Assembly (NCBI GenBank): GCA_024233215.1
Contig: JACKPW010000027.1
Location: forward strand, 1-64,000
Reading direction: 5' to 3'
DNA length: 64,000 bases
Origin: Verrucomicrobiales bacterium
GTDB lineage: Bacteria; Verrucomicrobiota; Verrucomicrobiia; Limisphaerales; J093
Below the pieces are notes generated by a model. That model saw only the letters and a list, made by a program, of their open reading frames with translations. It searched no databases and had not been told where the DNA came from. Shown piece after piece: positions 42,647 to 50,677 of the stretch (position 1 is the first letter of the stretch; each line of letters begins with the position of its first letter). Position numbers and translations under genes: made by a program.

Positions 42647-45600
42647 ATGCGACCGGGCCATACGCACGCCAGCAGGTTCGTCCAGTGCGGTCTGGTTGCC
42701 GTGCTCCTGTTCGCAATGGTGGTACCGGACCGGATCGGTCATGCCGAAACGACCGGCACCCCGCTGCCGGCTGCGCTGGGCGGTGGTCCGGGTTTCACCC
42801 CGTTGCCGGCTTCGGTAACCGGCCTTCAAGTCACCAACCGCATGGATGCCGCCACCACCGCCCGGAACCAGATTCTCCTCAACGGCGCCGGGGTGGCCGC
42901 CGGCGATGTCGATGGTGACGGCCGCTGCGACCTCTACTTCGCCAGCGTCTCAGGCTTCGGCCGGTTGTTCCGCAACCTGGGTGACTGGCGATTCAAGGAT
43001 GTCACGGTAGCAGCCCATCTGCCGACGCAGATTCCGCAATCAACCGGCACCGTCCTCGCGGACATCGACGGAGATGGTGACCTCGACCTGCTCGTAAACT
43101 CCGTCGGCGGAGGAACACGGCTGTTTCGCAACCGGGGAACCGGTGTCTTCGATGAGGATTCCCAGGCGGGCCTGATCCGCGAGGGAGGCAGCCATTCGCT
43201 CGCCCTGGCCGACATCGACGGCGACGGGGATCTCGACCTCTACGTGGCGAACTACCGGACCACCACCGTGCGGGACAATCCGGTGCGGGTCCGCCTGCGG
43301 AGGGTGGACGGAGGTTTTGTCGCCGCGCCTCCTTACGAAGACCGCTTTGTCGTGCAGATTGTGGGGAACGGACAGGGATCGTTGGTTGAGCTGGGAGAAC
43401 CCGACGTTCTCTACCTGAACGACGGGACGGGTCGCTTCCAGGCCACGGAATGGACCGGAGGACGGTTCCTGGATGAAGCCGGGCGTCCCCTTGGAGCGCC
43501 ACCGCGGGACTGGAGTCTCTCGGCGATGTTTCGGGACCTGAATGGTGACGGGACACCGGATCTGTACGTCTGCGGCGATTTCTCCACCCCGGATCGCATC
43601 TGGATCAATCAGGGCGCCGGGGTGTTTCGAGCGATCGCGCCCCAAGCCATCCGCCACACCAGTTGGTCGTCCATGGCCCTTGATGTCGCCGACGTCAACC
43701 AGGACGGGGTCGACGACATCTTCGTCGCCGACATGCTGAGTCCGGATCCGGTGCGGCGGATGGTCCAACGCGGCAACGCCCACCCCACCGTCCTGGACGA
43801 CGACCTTCGCAACGACCGGCCGCAGACCATGCGGAACCACCTGTTCCTCAACCGCGGAGACAACACCTACAGCGAAGTGGCCTGCCAGGCCGGCATCGAA
43901 GCCTCCGACTGGACCTGGAGCGCGGCGTTCCTGGATGTCGACCTCGACGGGCGGGAGGATTTGTTGAGCGTGAACGGCCACGTCTTTGACATGCAGGATT
44001 CCGACGCCATCGCCCGGTTGCAGCGCCTGTCCACAGCCGGCCCGGTGAACGGCGCGGCGGCCTTGACCAATTACCCTCCCCTGAACACCACGAACCTGGC
44101 CTTTCACAACGTGGAGAATGGCCGGTTTGAAGACGCCACGAGCCAGTGGAACTTCGGTCTGGCCGGGGTTTCCCAGGGATTGGTGCTGGCCGACTTGGAC
44201 GGTGATGGTGACGCGGACGCGGTCGTGCACAACCTGAACCAGCCACCGGTGCTGTTTCGGAACGAATCGACCGCTCCGCGCATTCGCGTGAGCCTGCGCG
44301 GTGTGCCTCCGAACACCGCCGGTGTCGGAAGCCGCATCACTCTGCGCACGCCCGGGCATCCGCAAAGCCAGGTCATCATGGCGGGCGGGAGGTATCTCTC
44401 CTCCGATGAGCCGGCACGCACCTTCGCCGCCGTCGGATTGCCATCGTCCGAAGCCGTCCTCGAAGTCCGTTGGCCGGACGGCCGGATCACCCGGCTCACC
44501 AACCCGGCCCCGAACTCGCACTTCGTCTTCGATCAACGGGATGCCGGCGACGACTCCCCTGCCCCTCCGCCGGTGGTCTCCCCGTTCCAGTTCGCCGAGG
44601 TCTCCCCTCCGCTGGCACCCGTTCACCAGGACCCGCCCTACGACGATGCCGCCCGCCAGCGACTCATGAGCCGCAAGCTGAGTGAACTGGGCCCGGGCCT
44701 GATCTGGCTGGATTGGGACCGCGATGGCTGGGAGGACCTGTTGATCGGCTCGGGGGCAGGGGCGGGGCCGCAGTTGTTCAAGAACCGCGGGGGAGCGGGC
44801 TTCGACCCTGTGCCGCTGCCACCCGCTGAGCTCGGCCCCGTGCCGGACCAAACCGGCCTCGCCTCGTGGCAGACCGCCAATGGCGCAACCCACCTTCTGG
44901 TCGGCTTCTCCAACTACGAACCCGGGCCCGGCACACCCTCCCGCCTGGTCCACTACACCTCGCTCGGGAAGGACGCCTCCCGCCCGGTCACCGTGTGGAG
45001 CGGGCCGGAATCGATCGGGCCCATCGCCCTTGCCGACGTGGATGGCGACGGCGATCTGGACGCGTTCGTCGGGGGGCGCGTCGCGCCGGGGCGGTATCCC
45101 GAGGACGTCGCTTCCCACCTCCTGTTGCAGGACGGCGGCGCGTTCACTCCGGCAACGGACACACCAGAGGAATTCCACAACCTGGGCCTGGTCACGAGCG
45201 CGGTCTGGAGCGACTGGGACGCGGATGGGTTTCCGGAACTTGCCGTGGCAACCGAGTGGGGCCCGATCCGGCTCTTCTGGAACGAACGCGGTCGGCTGAG
45301 CGAGCGAACCCGTGCACTGGGACTCGACCATTTCCCCGGCTGGTGGACCGGCCTGGTCACCGGCGATTTCGACGGCGACGGTCAAATGGAACTGCTCGCG
45401 GGGAACTGGGGTCTTAACCACCTTTACCGGCGCTTTGCCTCGAACGAGGTTCGCGTCTACTACGGGGACTTCCTGGGAGATGGCGGACTCGACGCGGTCG
45501 AGGCCTGCGGTCGTCCGGGCGAGCCGGGTTACTTTCCGTGGCGGGATTACGACGTGTTCCGCGAAACCCTGCCATCCCTCGTCGAGCGGTTTCCGACGTG

Positions 45601-46342
45601 GCACGCGTTTGCCCGGGCGAACGTGGAAGCGATCCTCCCCGGCGAACCGGACACGATCCGTCACAAATCGGCAAGCTGCTTCGAACATTCGCTGTTTCGG
45701 CTCGAACAGGACCGCGTCTCCCGCCAACCCCTGCCACCGGCCAGCCAGGTTGCGCCGGTGTTCGGCGTGGTGGTGGGCGACTTCGATGCCGATGGATCGA
45801 TGGATGCCTTCCTCGCGCAGAACTTCTTTGGCGTGGAACCCGGCGCCACTCGACTTGACGCGGGGCGGGGTCTGCTGCTGCGCGGGAACGGCCATTCCGA
45901 ACTCAGTCCAGTGCCGGGCCATCTCAGTGGCATCACCATCTACGGACAGCAACGCGGTGCCGCGGCCGCTGACTACAACCACGACGGCCGACTGGACCTC
46001 GTGGTGAGCCAGAACCGGGGCGCCACGCGGTTGTATGAGAACCGATCCCTGCCATCGGGACTCACGGTCCATCTGATCGGACCGCGCCAGAACGTGACCG
46101 CCATTGGCGCTTCGGTACGATTGATCACGGCCAATGGCGCCGGCCCACGTCAGGAGATACAGGCCGGCGGTGGTTACTGGTCCCAGAACGGAGCGACGCT
46201 CATACTGGGCCACGCGCAAGACCCGCAGGCCTTGCAGGTGCTATGGCCCGGAGGACGCACCCAGACCGTGCCCTGGCCCGCCGGTGCCCGACAACTCACG
46301 GTGGGATTCGACGATACGCCCGCCGTTTCTGCCGGGCTCTGA
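42647..46342 (+). CDS. VCBS/FG-GAP repeat protein with two ASPIC/UnbV domains
   Basis: 1231 residues. ATG 42647 is preceded by GGAGAG and yields a basic start and signal (VQCGLVAVLLFAMVVPDRIG). Calcium-binding FG-GAP/VCBS motifs recur: AAGDVDGDGRCDLYFASV, LADIDGDGDLDLLVNSVGGG, LADIDGDGDLDLYVANYRTT, FRDLNGDGTPDLYVCGDFST, LADLDGDGDADAVVHNLNQP, LADVDGDGDLDAFVGGRVAP, VTGDFDGDGQMELLAGNWGL and others, forming beta-propellers. ASPIC/UnbV domains lie near residues 543-630 (VSLRGVPPNTAGVGSRITLR) and 1133-1218 (VHLIGPRQNVTAIGASVRLI), each after one propeller, so the protein is a duplicated propeller-ASPIC pair. These proteins are exported surface or outer-membrane-attached proteins; function is unknown. 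A long antisense frame exists but is a GC artefact. Confidence 0.92.
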   Translation: MRPGHTHASRFVQCGLVAVLLFAMVVPDRIGHAETTGTPLPAALGGGPGFTPLPASVTGLQVTNRMDAATTARNQILLNGAGVAAGDVDGDGRCDLYFASVSGFGRLFRNLGDWRFKDVTVAAHLPTQIPQSTGTVLADIDGDGDLDLLVNSVGGGTRLFRNRGTGVFDEDSQAGLIREGGSHSLALADIDGDGDLDLYVANYRTTTVRDNPVRVRLRRVDGGFVAAPPYEDRFVVQIVGNGQGSLVELGEPDVLYLNDGTGRFQATEWTGGRFLDEAGRPLGAPPRDWSLSAMFRDLNGDGTPDLYVCGDFSTPDRIWINQGAGVFRAIAPQAIRHTSWSSMALDVADVNQDGVDDIFVADMLSPDPVRRMVQRGNAHPTVLDDDLRNDRPQTMRNHLFLNRGDNTYSEVACQAGIEASDWTWSAAFLDVDLDGREDLLSVNGHVFDMQDSDAIARLQRLSTAGPVNGAAALTNYPPLNTTNLAFHNVENGRFEDATSQWNFGLAGVSQGLVLADLDGDGDADAVVHNLNQPPVLFRNESTAPRIRVSLRGVPPNTAGVGSRITLRTPGHPQSQVIMAGGRYLSSDEPARTFAAVGLPSSEAVLEVRWPDGRITRLTNPAPNSHFVFDQRDAGDDSPAPPPVVSPFQFAEVSPPLAPVHQDPPYDDAARQRLMSRKLSELGPGLIWLDWDRDGWEDLLIGSGAGAGPQLFKNRGGAGFDPVPLPPAELGPVPDQTGLASWQTANGATHLLVGFSNYEPGPGTPSRLVHYTSLGKDASRPVTVWSGPESIGPIALADVDGDGDLDAFVGGRVAPGRYPEDVASHLLLQDGGAFTPATDTPEEFHNLGLVTSAVWSDWDADGFPELAVATEWGPIRLFWNERGRLSERTRALGLDHFPGWWTGLVTGDFDGDGQMELLAGNWGLNHLYRRFASNEVRVYYGDFLGDGGLDAVEACGRPGEPGYFPWRDYDVFRETLPSLVERFPTWHAFARANVEAILPGEPDTIRHKSASCFEHSLFRLEQDRVSRQPLPPASQVAPVFGVVVGDFDADGSMDAFLAQNFFGVEPGATRLDAGRGLLLRGNGHSELSPVPGHLSGITIYGQQRGAAAADYNHDGRLDLVVSQNRGATRLYENRSLPSGLTVHLIGPRQNVTAIGASVRLITANGAGPRQEIQAGGGYWSQNGATLILGHAQDPQALQVLWPGGRTQTVPWPAGARQLTVGFDDTPAVSAGL

Positions 46343-46359
46343 CTGACTTTCCACCCCGC

Positions 46360-46446
46360 CGCCAAAGCGGTAGAGGACTACCGCAGTCCAAGACCTGGCG
46401 GATTCGCGAAGCGTCTTGGACTGCGGCGATCCCAATCGCCGCTTTC
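46360..46446. repeat. Palindromic REP-like element
   Basis: CCGCAGTCCAAGAC (46381-46394) pairs perfectly with GTCTTGGACTGCGG (46413-46426). Outside it, AAAGCGG and CCGCTTT add a second stem. It sits between the VCBS gene and the next gene. I recall sequences of the type GCAGTCCAAGACGC as a dispersed palindrome in Verrucomicrobiota. It may also terminate transcription. Confidence 0.65.
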
Positions 46447-46602
46447 TCAGGGCCGCGAAGCGATTCGGCGCGCGTTCCCCCTCGCTCCTCCCCCGACCTC
46501 AAACTCCAACCCCTCCAATCCTGCCCGGGTTTTCCCTTGCCTCACCACGGTCGCCACCGAAGACTGCCTCCCATCGAACCGAAACCCACTGCAGCAAGAG
46601 CC

Positions 46603-47937
46603 ATGATGAAACCTCTGAACCGTCGGGAATTCGTGAAACAATCGATGGGCGCAGCCACGGCCCTCGCCGCCCTGCCTCACGCGAGGGCAGCCGGGGCGAA
46701 TGAGCGCGTGGTGGTGGGCGTGATGGGACTCGGCGGACGCGGCACCGCGCTCGCCGGGATGTTCGCCAGCCGGAAAGACGTTGAGATCGCCTACCTCTGC
46801 GATGCCGACACCCGCCGGTTTGGCCGGACCCAGGCCGCCATCGAGCAGGCCCAGGGCCGCCCGGTCAAGTGCGTTCAGGATTTCCGCCGAATCCTCGATG
46901 ACCCGGCGGTCGATGTGCTGGTCAATGCCACCCCCGATCACTGGCACGGTCTCGGCACCATCCTGGCCTGCCAGGCGGGGAAGCATGTCTACGTGGAGAA
47001 ACCGATGGCGCACAACGTCTGGGAAGGACGCAAGATGGTTGAGGCGGCGCGCAAGCACAACCGGGTCGTCACGGTGGGAATGCAAAGTCGCAGCGCCCCG
47101 TATGTGCAGCCGGCCCGGGAGATCATCCGATCCGGCAAGCTCGGCGACATCCGCCTGGTCCGGGTTTACAACATGATGGAGCACCCGTTCCGGGAATCCG
47201 GCCCGGAAGGACCGGTTCCCGCGGAGTTGGATTACAACCTCTGGTCCGGCCCGGCCCGGTTGCTGCCCTACCATGCCCAACGTTCCTGGCTGAACTTCGC
47301 CGAGTACAGTTGTGGCCCGATCCCGGGCGATGCGGTTCACCAACTCGACCTCGCCCGGTTCCTGCTCGGGGATCCGCCGCCACCGAAGAGCGTCGTTCAC
47401 CAGGGCGGCATCCATGTGCTGCGTGACGGGCGGGACACGCCCGACAGCCAGTACGCCACCTACGAATACGACGATTTCGTCCTGCTGTTTCAGGGCACGC
47501 TCTGGACGCCCTACATGAAGAAGATCCCCGTGGAAACCCGAAACACGGATCAATTCCCGGACTGGGAGTTCTGCTCCACGAAGATCGAGATCCTGGGAAC
47601 GAAGGACTTCATGCGAGTGGGCCGGCATGGAGGCGGTTGGCAGGTGTTGGATGGGAACGACAAGGTGATCGCCGAATCCTATGGGCGCCAGGGTGACGCC
47701 GATCACATCGAGAACTTTCTGCAATGTGTGCGTTCGGGAAACCGGCCCAATGCGGACGTCGAACAGGGTCACCAGTCGGTCCTGCTCTGCCACCTCGCCA
47801 ACATTGCCTGGCAGGCGGGCAATCCGCGGTTGGTCTTCGACGCGCAAACCGAGACCTTCCCGGACTCGCCCGAAGCGAACCGCCTGCTGAAACGGCCGGC
47901 CTACCGCGCTCCGTGGCTCGTGCCGGGAACGGTATAG
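46603..47937 (+). CDS. Tat-exported Gfo/Idh/MocA-family oxidoreductase
   Basis: A 444-residue protein starting MMKPLNRREFVKQSMGAATA at 46603; the NRREFVK...ALAALPHARA segment is a twin-arginine signal. The Rossmann domain follows (VVVGVMGLGGRGTALAGMFA, AYLCDADTRRFGRTQAAIEQ, DPAVDVLVNATPDHWHGLGT), with the catalytic-lysine motif HVYVEKPMAHNVWEGRKMVE and the C-terminal alpha/beta domain (CGPIPGDAVHQLDLARFLLG, where the GDxxxHQxD motif is typical). The EKP lysine and His of HQLD are present, so it is likely an active NAD(P)-dependent sugar or polyol dehydrogenase in the periplasm. The substrate is unknown. The frame extends upstream without family similarity. Confidence 0.92.
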   Translation: MMKPLNRREFVKQSMGAATALAALPHARAAGANERVVVGVMGLGGRGTALAGMFASRKDVEIAYLCDADTRRFGRTQAAIEQAQGRPVKCVQDFRRILDDPAVDVLVNATPDHWHGLGTILACQAGKHVYVEKPMAHNVWEGRKMVEAARKHNRVVTVGMQSRSAPYVQPAREIIRSGKLGDIRLVRVYNMMEHPFRESGPEGPVPAELDYNLWSGPARLLPYHAQRSWLNFAEYSCGPIPGDAVHQLDLARFLLGDPPPPKSVVHQGGIHVLRDGRDTPDSQYATYEYDDFVLLFQGTLWTPYMKKIPVETRNTDQFPDWEFCSTKIEILGTKDFMRVGRHGGGWQVLDGNDKVIAESYGRQGDADHIENFLQCVRSGNRPNADVEQGHQSVLLCHLANIAWQAGNPRLVFDAQTETFPDSPEANRLLKRPAYRAPWLVPGTV

Positions 47938-47964
47938 GCACCGGTTGGGGATCCCCCCAACGAC

Positions 47965-50553
47965 TCAGTCGTCGTCGTCATCCTCGCCCGTGGTGACCAG
48001 ATGCAGGGCTTTCAGGCCGGTTCCGTGGGCGCCGGCGAGTTGGGCCGGATACGGCGCGTCCACCCCCTTCACCGAATGCCAGATGATCCGGTTCAAGGTG
48101 TCCTCGTCCGCCTGATCCACGTCGTCCAGCGGTTGCGCGAGGCTCGCCTGCGCCCAGTGCAACCCGGCACCCTCCAGCGCGCTCAACGGCTGATTCATTT
48201 CATCAAGCGGAATCCGGTTGGGCTGACAGGTGTAGGGGGTAAGATCCGGTCGGCGGGTGAAACACTCCGTCATGAGCGGCGCCAGGGCGTCCATCTGGTT
48301 CATGGGCGACACCCCGAGCATGCGCTCGATGGTGTGCAACACGGAGGTCTGGTTGTAGAAATTACTGACGACCTTCCCGCGTTTGGTGTAGGGACTCGCC
48401 ACGAGACAGAGCGATCGGTGCCCGTCCACGTGGTCGAACCCGGCCTGTGGATCATCCTCGATCACGAAGATGCAGGTCGTCGCCCAAAAGGAACTTTGCG
48501 ACACCGCCTCCACGATGCGGCCCACGGCCAGGTCGTTGTCCGCCACCTGGGCCCGCGGCGTCGGATTGCCCGGGCTGGTCCCCGAGGTGTGGTCGCTGGG
48601 GAGGTAAACGATGACCAGGTTCGGCCACGTCCCCTGCCGCTCATAATCCCGGAATTCGTCGAGAAACACCTCCGCCCGAATGGCATCGGGGATGCGCATG
48701 TTCCATCCCGGCGAGTTCGGACAACTGTAAGCCCGCAAGGGATCGATCCAGATCTTGTGGTCGAAGGTGATGGCTCCGGCACCGGTCTCATGATCCTTCA
48801 GGATCGTCTCGTAAGTGGCGTCCCGGGGCACCGGCCAGGACTTGCTCATCTCGCCGTAGTTGCGAAAGGAAAGCCCGGCGAGCAACACCTTGTCCCAGAG
48901 GAACCCGGAACTGGCGAAACTCAGCGGGTCATCGCCGGAGTAGGGATAGCTGCGGGTGAACCCGCCAAAGGACTTCTCGAGATAGTCGGTGGCGTAACCC
49001 TCCGTGGCCCAGGCGTGGCCGTCCGCCGACAGCACTCCATTGCAATAGTAGTTGTCCAGCAGCACGAATTGCTCCGCCAACGCGTGATGGTTCGGGGTGG
49101 TCTCGCGACCGAATACGCACAGTGACGGGTCGCCGTTGCCCCGGGGCAGATCGCCGAAGACCTGGTCGTAGGTCCGGTTCTCCTTGATGATGTAAACCAC
49201 GTGCTCGAAGACCGAGGGGTCACCGAGCCGCTGCGGCACAGGCTGCGGGGCGCGCGGACTTCGGGACTTCTCCCACGCGCGCAGCATCTCCGGCACCCGT
49301 GCGTCCTGCCGCACCTGCCGCGTGTAGCCGGCCAGTGTGTCGTCGTCCGGAACCGGCACCCGGCCCACGGTCCCGAGGTGGTTGTGGCTGTTGTAGCCCT
49401 GCTGCTTCTCCGGCCGGTTGCGGGAGCCGAACCCCTTCACGTTGGCAATGAACAGCGAGGTGGCGTCGCTCGCCAGGGCTCCCGGATACCAGGCCGTCGG
49501 AATGAAACCCTCGAGGAAGTGCGATCCCGCGTCTCCTCGACGGAACACCGCCACGGCGTTGTTGCCCCCATTCGCCACATACAGCGTGGTGCCGTCAGGT
49601 CCCAGCGCCAGGGCGTTCGGAGCGCTGCCAAACGGCAGGCTCGCCTCCGGACGCACCGCCAGCGTCTCCCGCACGGTGCGACTCGCAACGTCCAGGACGC
49701 TGACGGAATCGGAGTTGGCGTTCGCGACATAAAGGGTCCCACCGTCGTCCGCGAGCAACAGGTCGGAGGGATGAAGCCCGACGGCGATCTCCTCCACCGT
49801 CCAGCCCGCAGCCAGGTCCACCACCGAAACCGTTCCGGTTGAGGCCACGCCCCGTTCGTCCACCACCGCCTCCGTCCCCGACGAAGTGGCCGTCCGGTCA
49901 CCCGGTTGCGCCTGGCGCCCACCCCAGTTGGAAACAAAGCCCAGTCCACCGTTGGGAACCGCCACCACGTCGTAAGGGGCCACGCCGACGGGAATCTCGA
50001 CGCCAACGTCGCCCGCGACGAGATCGACGAGGGCGAGGCTGTTATTGCGCGAGAGACAGACCCAGGCCTGCGTCTCGTCCGAAGAGAGCGCGATGCCCGC
50101 GGGGTGCGAATTGCCCCGGCCGCCTGGCCCCGGCAGGACAATGCGACGCCCCCATTCCGCGGTGCCCTGTTCGTTGATGATTGCTTCCCAAAGCGAATCC
50201 TGCGCGGTTGTCACATAGACGTGCCGGCCGTCCCGGGTCACCACGATCCCGTGAGTCGAAGCACCACCGGCAGGAAAGTCGAGCCGCTGGCGGATGGACC
50301 AGGTGGGAACATCAACGACCAACAACCCGCGCATGTCCTTCACCCACAGCGTGCGGGCATCCGGGGAGAGAACCAGATCCACGGGGCGACCGCCGAACTC
50401 GAGGGTTTGACCCGCCGGATGAAGCCACTGGTCCGTCGGAACCAGGTAGGCACCGGATTCGTTCGGACCGGCCTGACGCGTGGGTTCATGCCGGCAACCC
50501 GCGACCAGCAGTAGCGAGAGGCAGCCAGGGAGAAGGCTCAGCGGCTTGTTCAT
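47965..50553 (-). CDS. Lipoprotein: YncE-like beta-propeller plus phosphoesterase
   Basis: 862 residues from ATG 50553 (MNKPLSLLPGCLSLLLVAGC), with lipobox VAGC. Residues ~45-390 form a YVTN/YncE-type seven-bladed propeller (VDLVLSPDARTLWVKDMRGL, VVTRDGRHVYVTTAQDS, GVAPYDVVAVPNGGLGFVSN, LHPSDLLLADDGGTLYVANA, ALALGPDGTTLYVANGGNNA). The C-terminal part is a phosphoesterase/phospholipase C-like alkaline-phosphatase fold: HVVYIIKENRTYDQVFGDLP, VLLDNYYCNGVLSADGHAWA, LVIVYLPSDHTSGTSPGNPT, TCIFVIEDDPQAGFDHVDGH, and RSLCLVASPYTKRGKVVSNF. The conserved ENRTYDQ and D-H-VDGHR residues would bind metals. The architecture is known as bifunctional YncE/alkaline-phosphatase-family protein. Divergent from the M3 peptidase gene. 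Confidence 0.9.
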   Translation of the reverse strand: MNKPLSLLPGCLSLLLVAGCRHEPTRQAGPNESGAYLVPTDQWLHPAGQTLEFGGRPVDLVLSPDARTLWVKDMRGLLVVDVPTWSIRQRLDFPAGGASTHGIVVTRDGRHVYVTTAQDSLWEAIINEQGTAEWGRRIVLPGPGGRGNSHPAGIALSSDETQAWVCLSRNNSLALVDLVAGDVGVEIPVGVAPYDVVAVPNGGLGFVSNWGGRQAQPGDRTATSSGTEAVVDERGVASTGTVSVVDLAAGWTVEEIAVGLHPSDLLLADDGGTLYVANANSDSVSVLDVASRTVRETLAVRPEASLPFGSAPNALALGPDGTTLYVANGGNNAVAVFRRGDAGSHFLEGFIPTAWYPGALASDATSLFIANVKGFGSRNRPEKQQGYNSHNHLGTVGRVPVPDDDTLAGYTRQVRQDARVPEMLRAWEKSRSPRAPQPVPQRLGDPSVFEHVVYIIKENRTYDQVFGDLPRGNGDPSLCVFGRETTPNHHALAEQFVLLDNYYCNGVLSADGHAWATEGYATDYLEKSFGGFTRSYPYSGDDPLSFASSGFLWDKVLLAGLSFRNYGEMSKSWPVPRDATYETILKDHETGAGAITFDHKIWIDPLRAYSCPNSPGWNMRIPDAIRAEVFLDEFRDYERQGTWPNLVIVYLPSDHTSGTSPGNPTPRAQVADNDLAVGRIVEAVSQSSFWATTCIFVIEDDPQAGFDHVDGHRSLCLVASPYTKRGKVVSNFYNQTSVLHTIERMLGVSPMNQMDALAPLMTECFTRRPDLTPYTCQPNRIPLDEMNQPLSALEGAGLHWAQASLAQPLDDVDQADEDTLNRIIWHSVKGVDAPYPAQLAGAHGTGLKALHLVTTGEDDDDD

Positions 50554-50677
50554 TACCCCACCCTGCCCCAATCCCCGGCCCCAAATCGAGCTGGAAACGA
50601 AGTTGAAATCGGATCCGCTCTACGGCAGTACCTCCGGGACACATCAGCCGCTGAAGTGAACCATTCCTGACGAAGCC

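Noticed and set aside
43040..46219. A 1059-codon open frame antisense to the VCBS/ASPIC gene
   Set aside because: It mirrors the codon positions of a very GC-rich gene with clear FG-GAP and ASPIC motifs; the antisense product has no recognisable domain.
46447..47847. A 466-codon antisense frame over the Gfo/Idh/MocA gene
   Set aside because: Shadow; the sense strand has Tat, Rossmann and EKP motifs.
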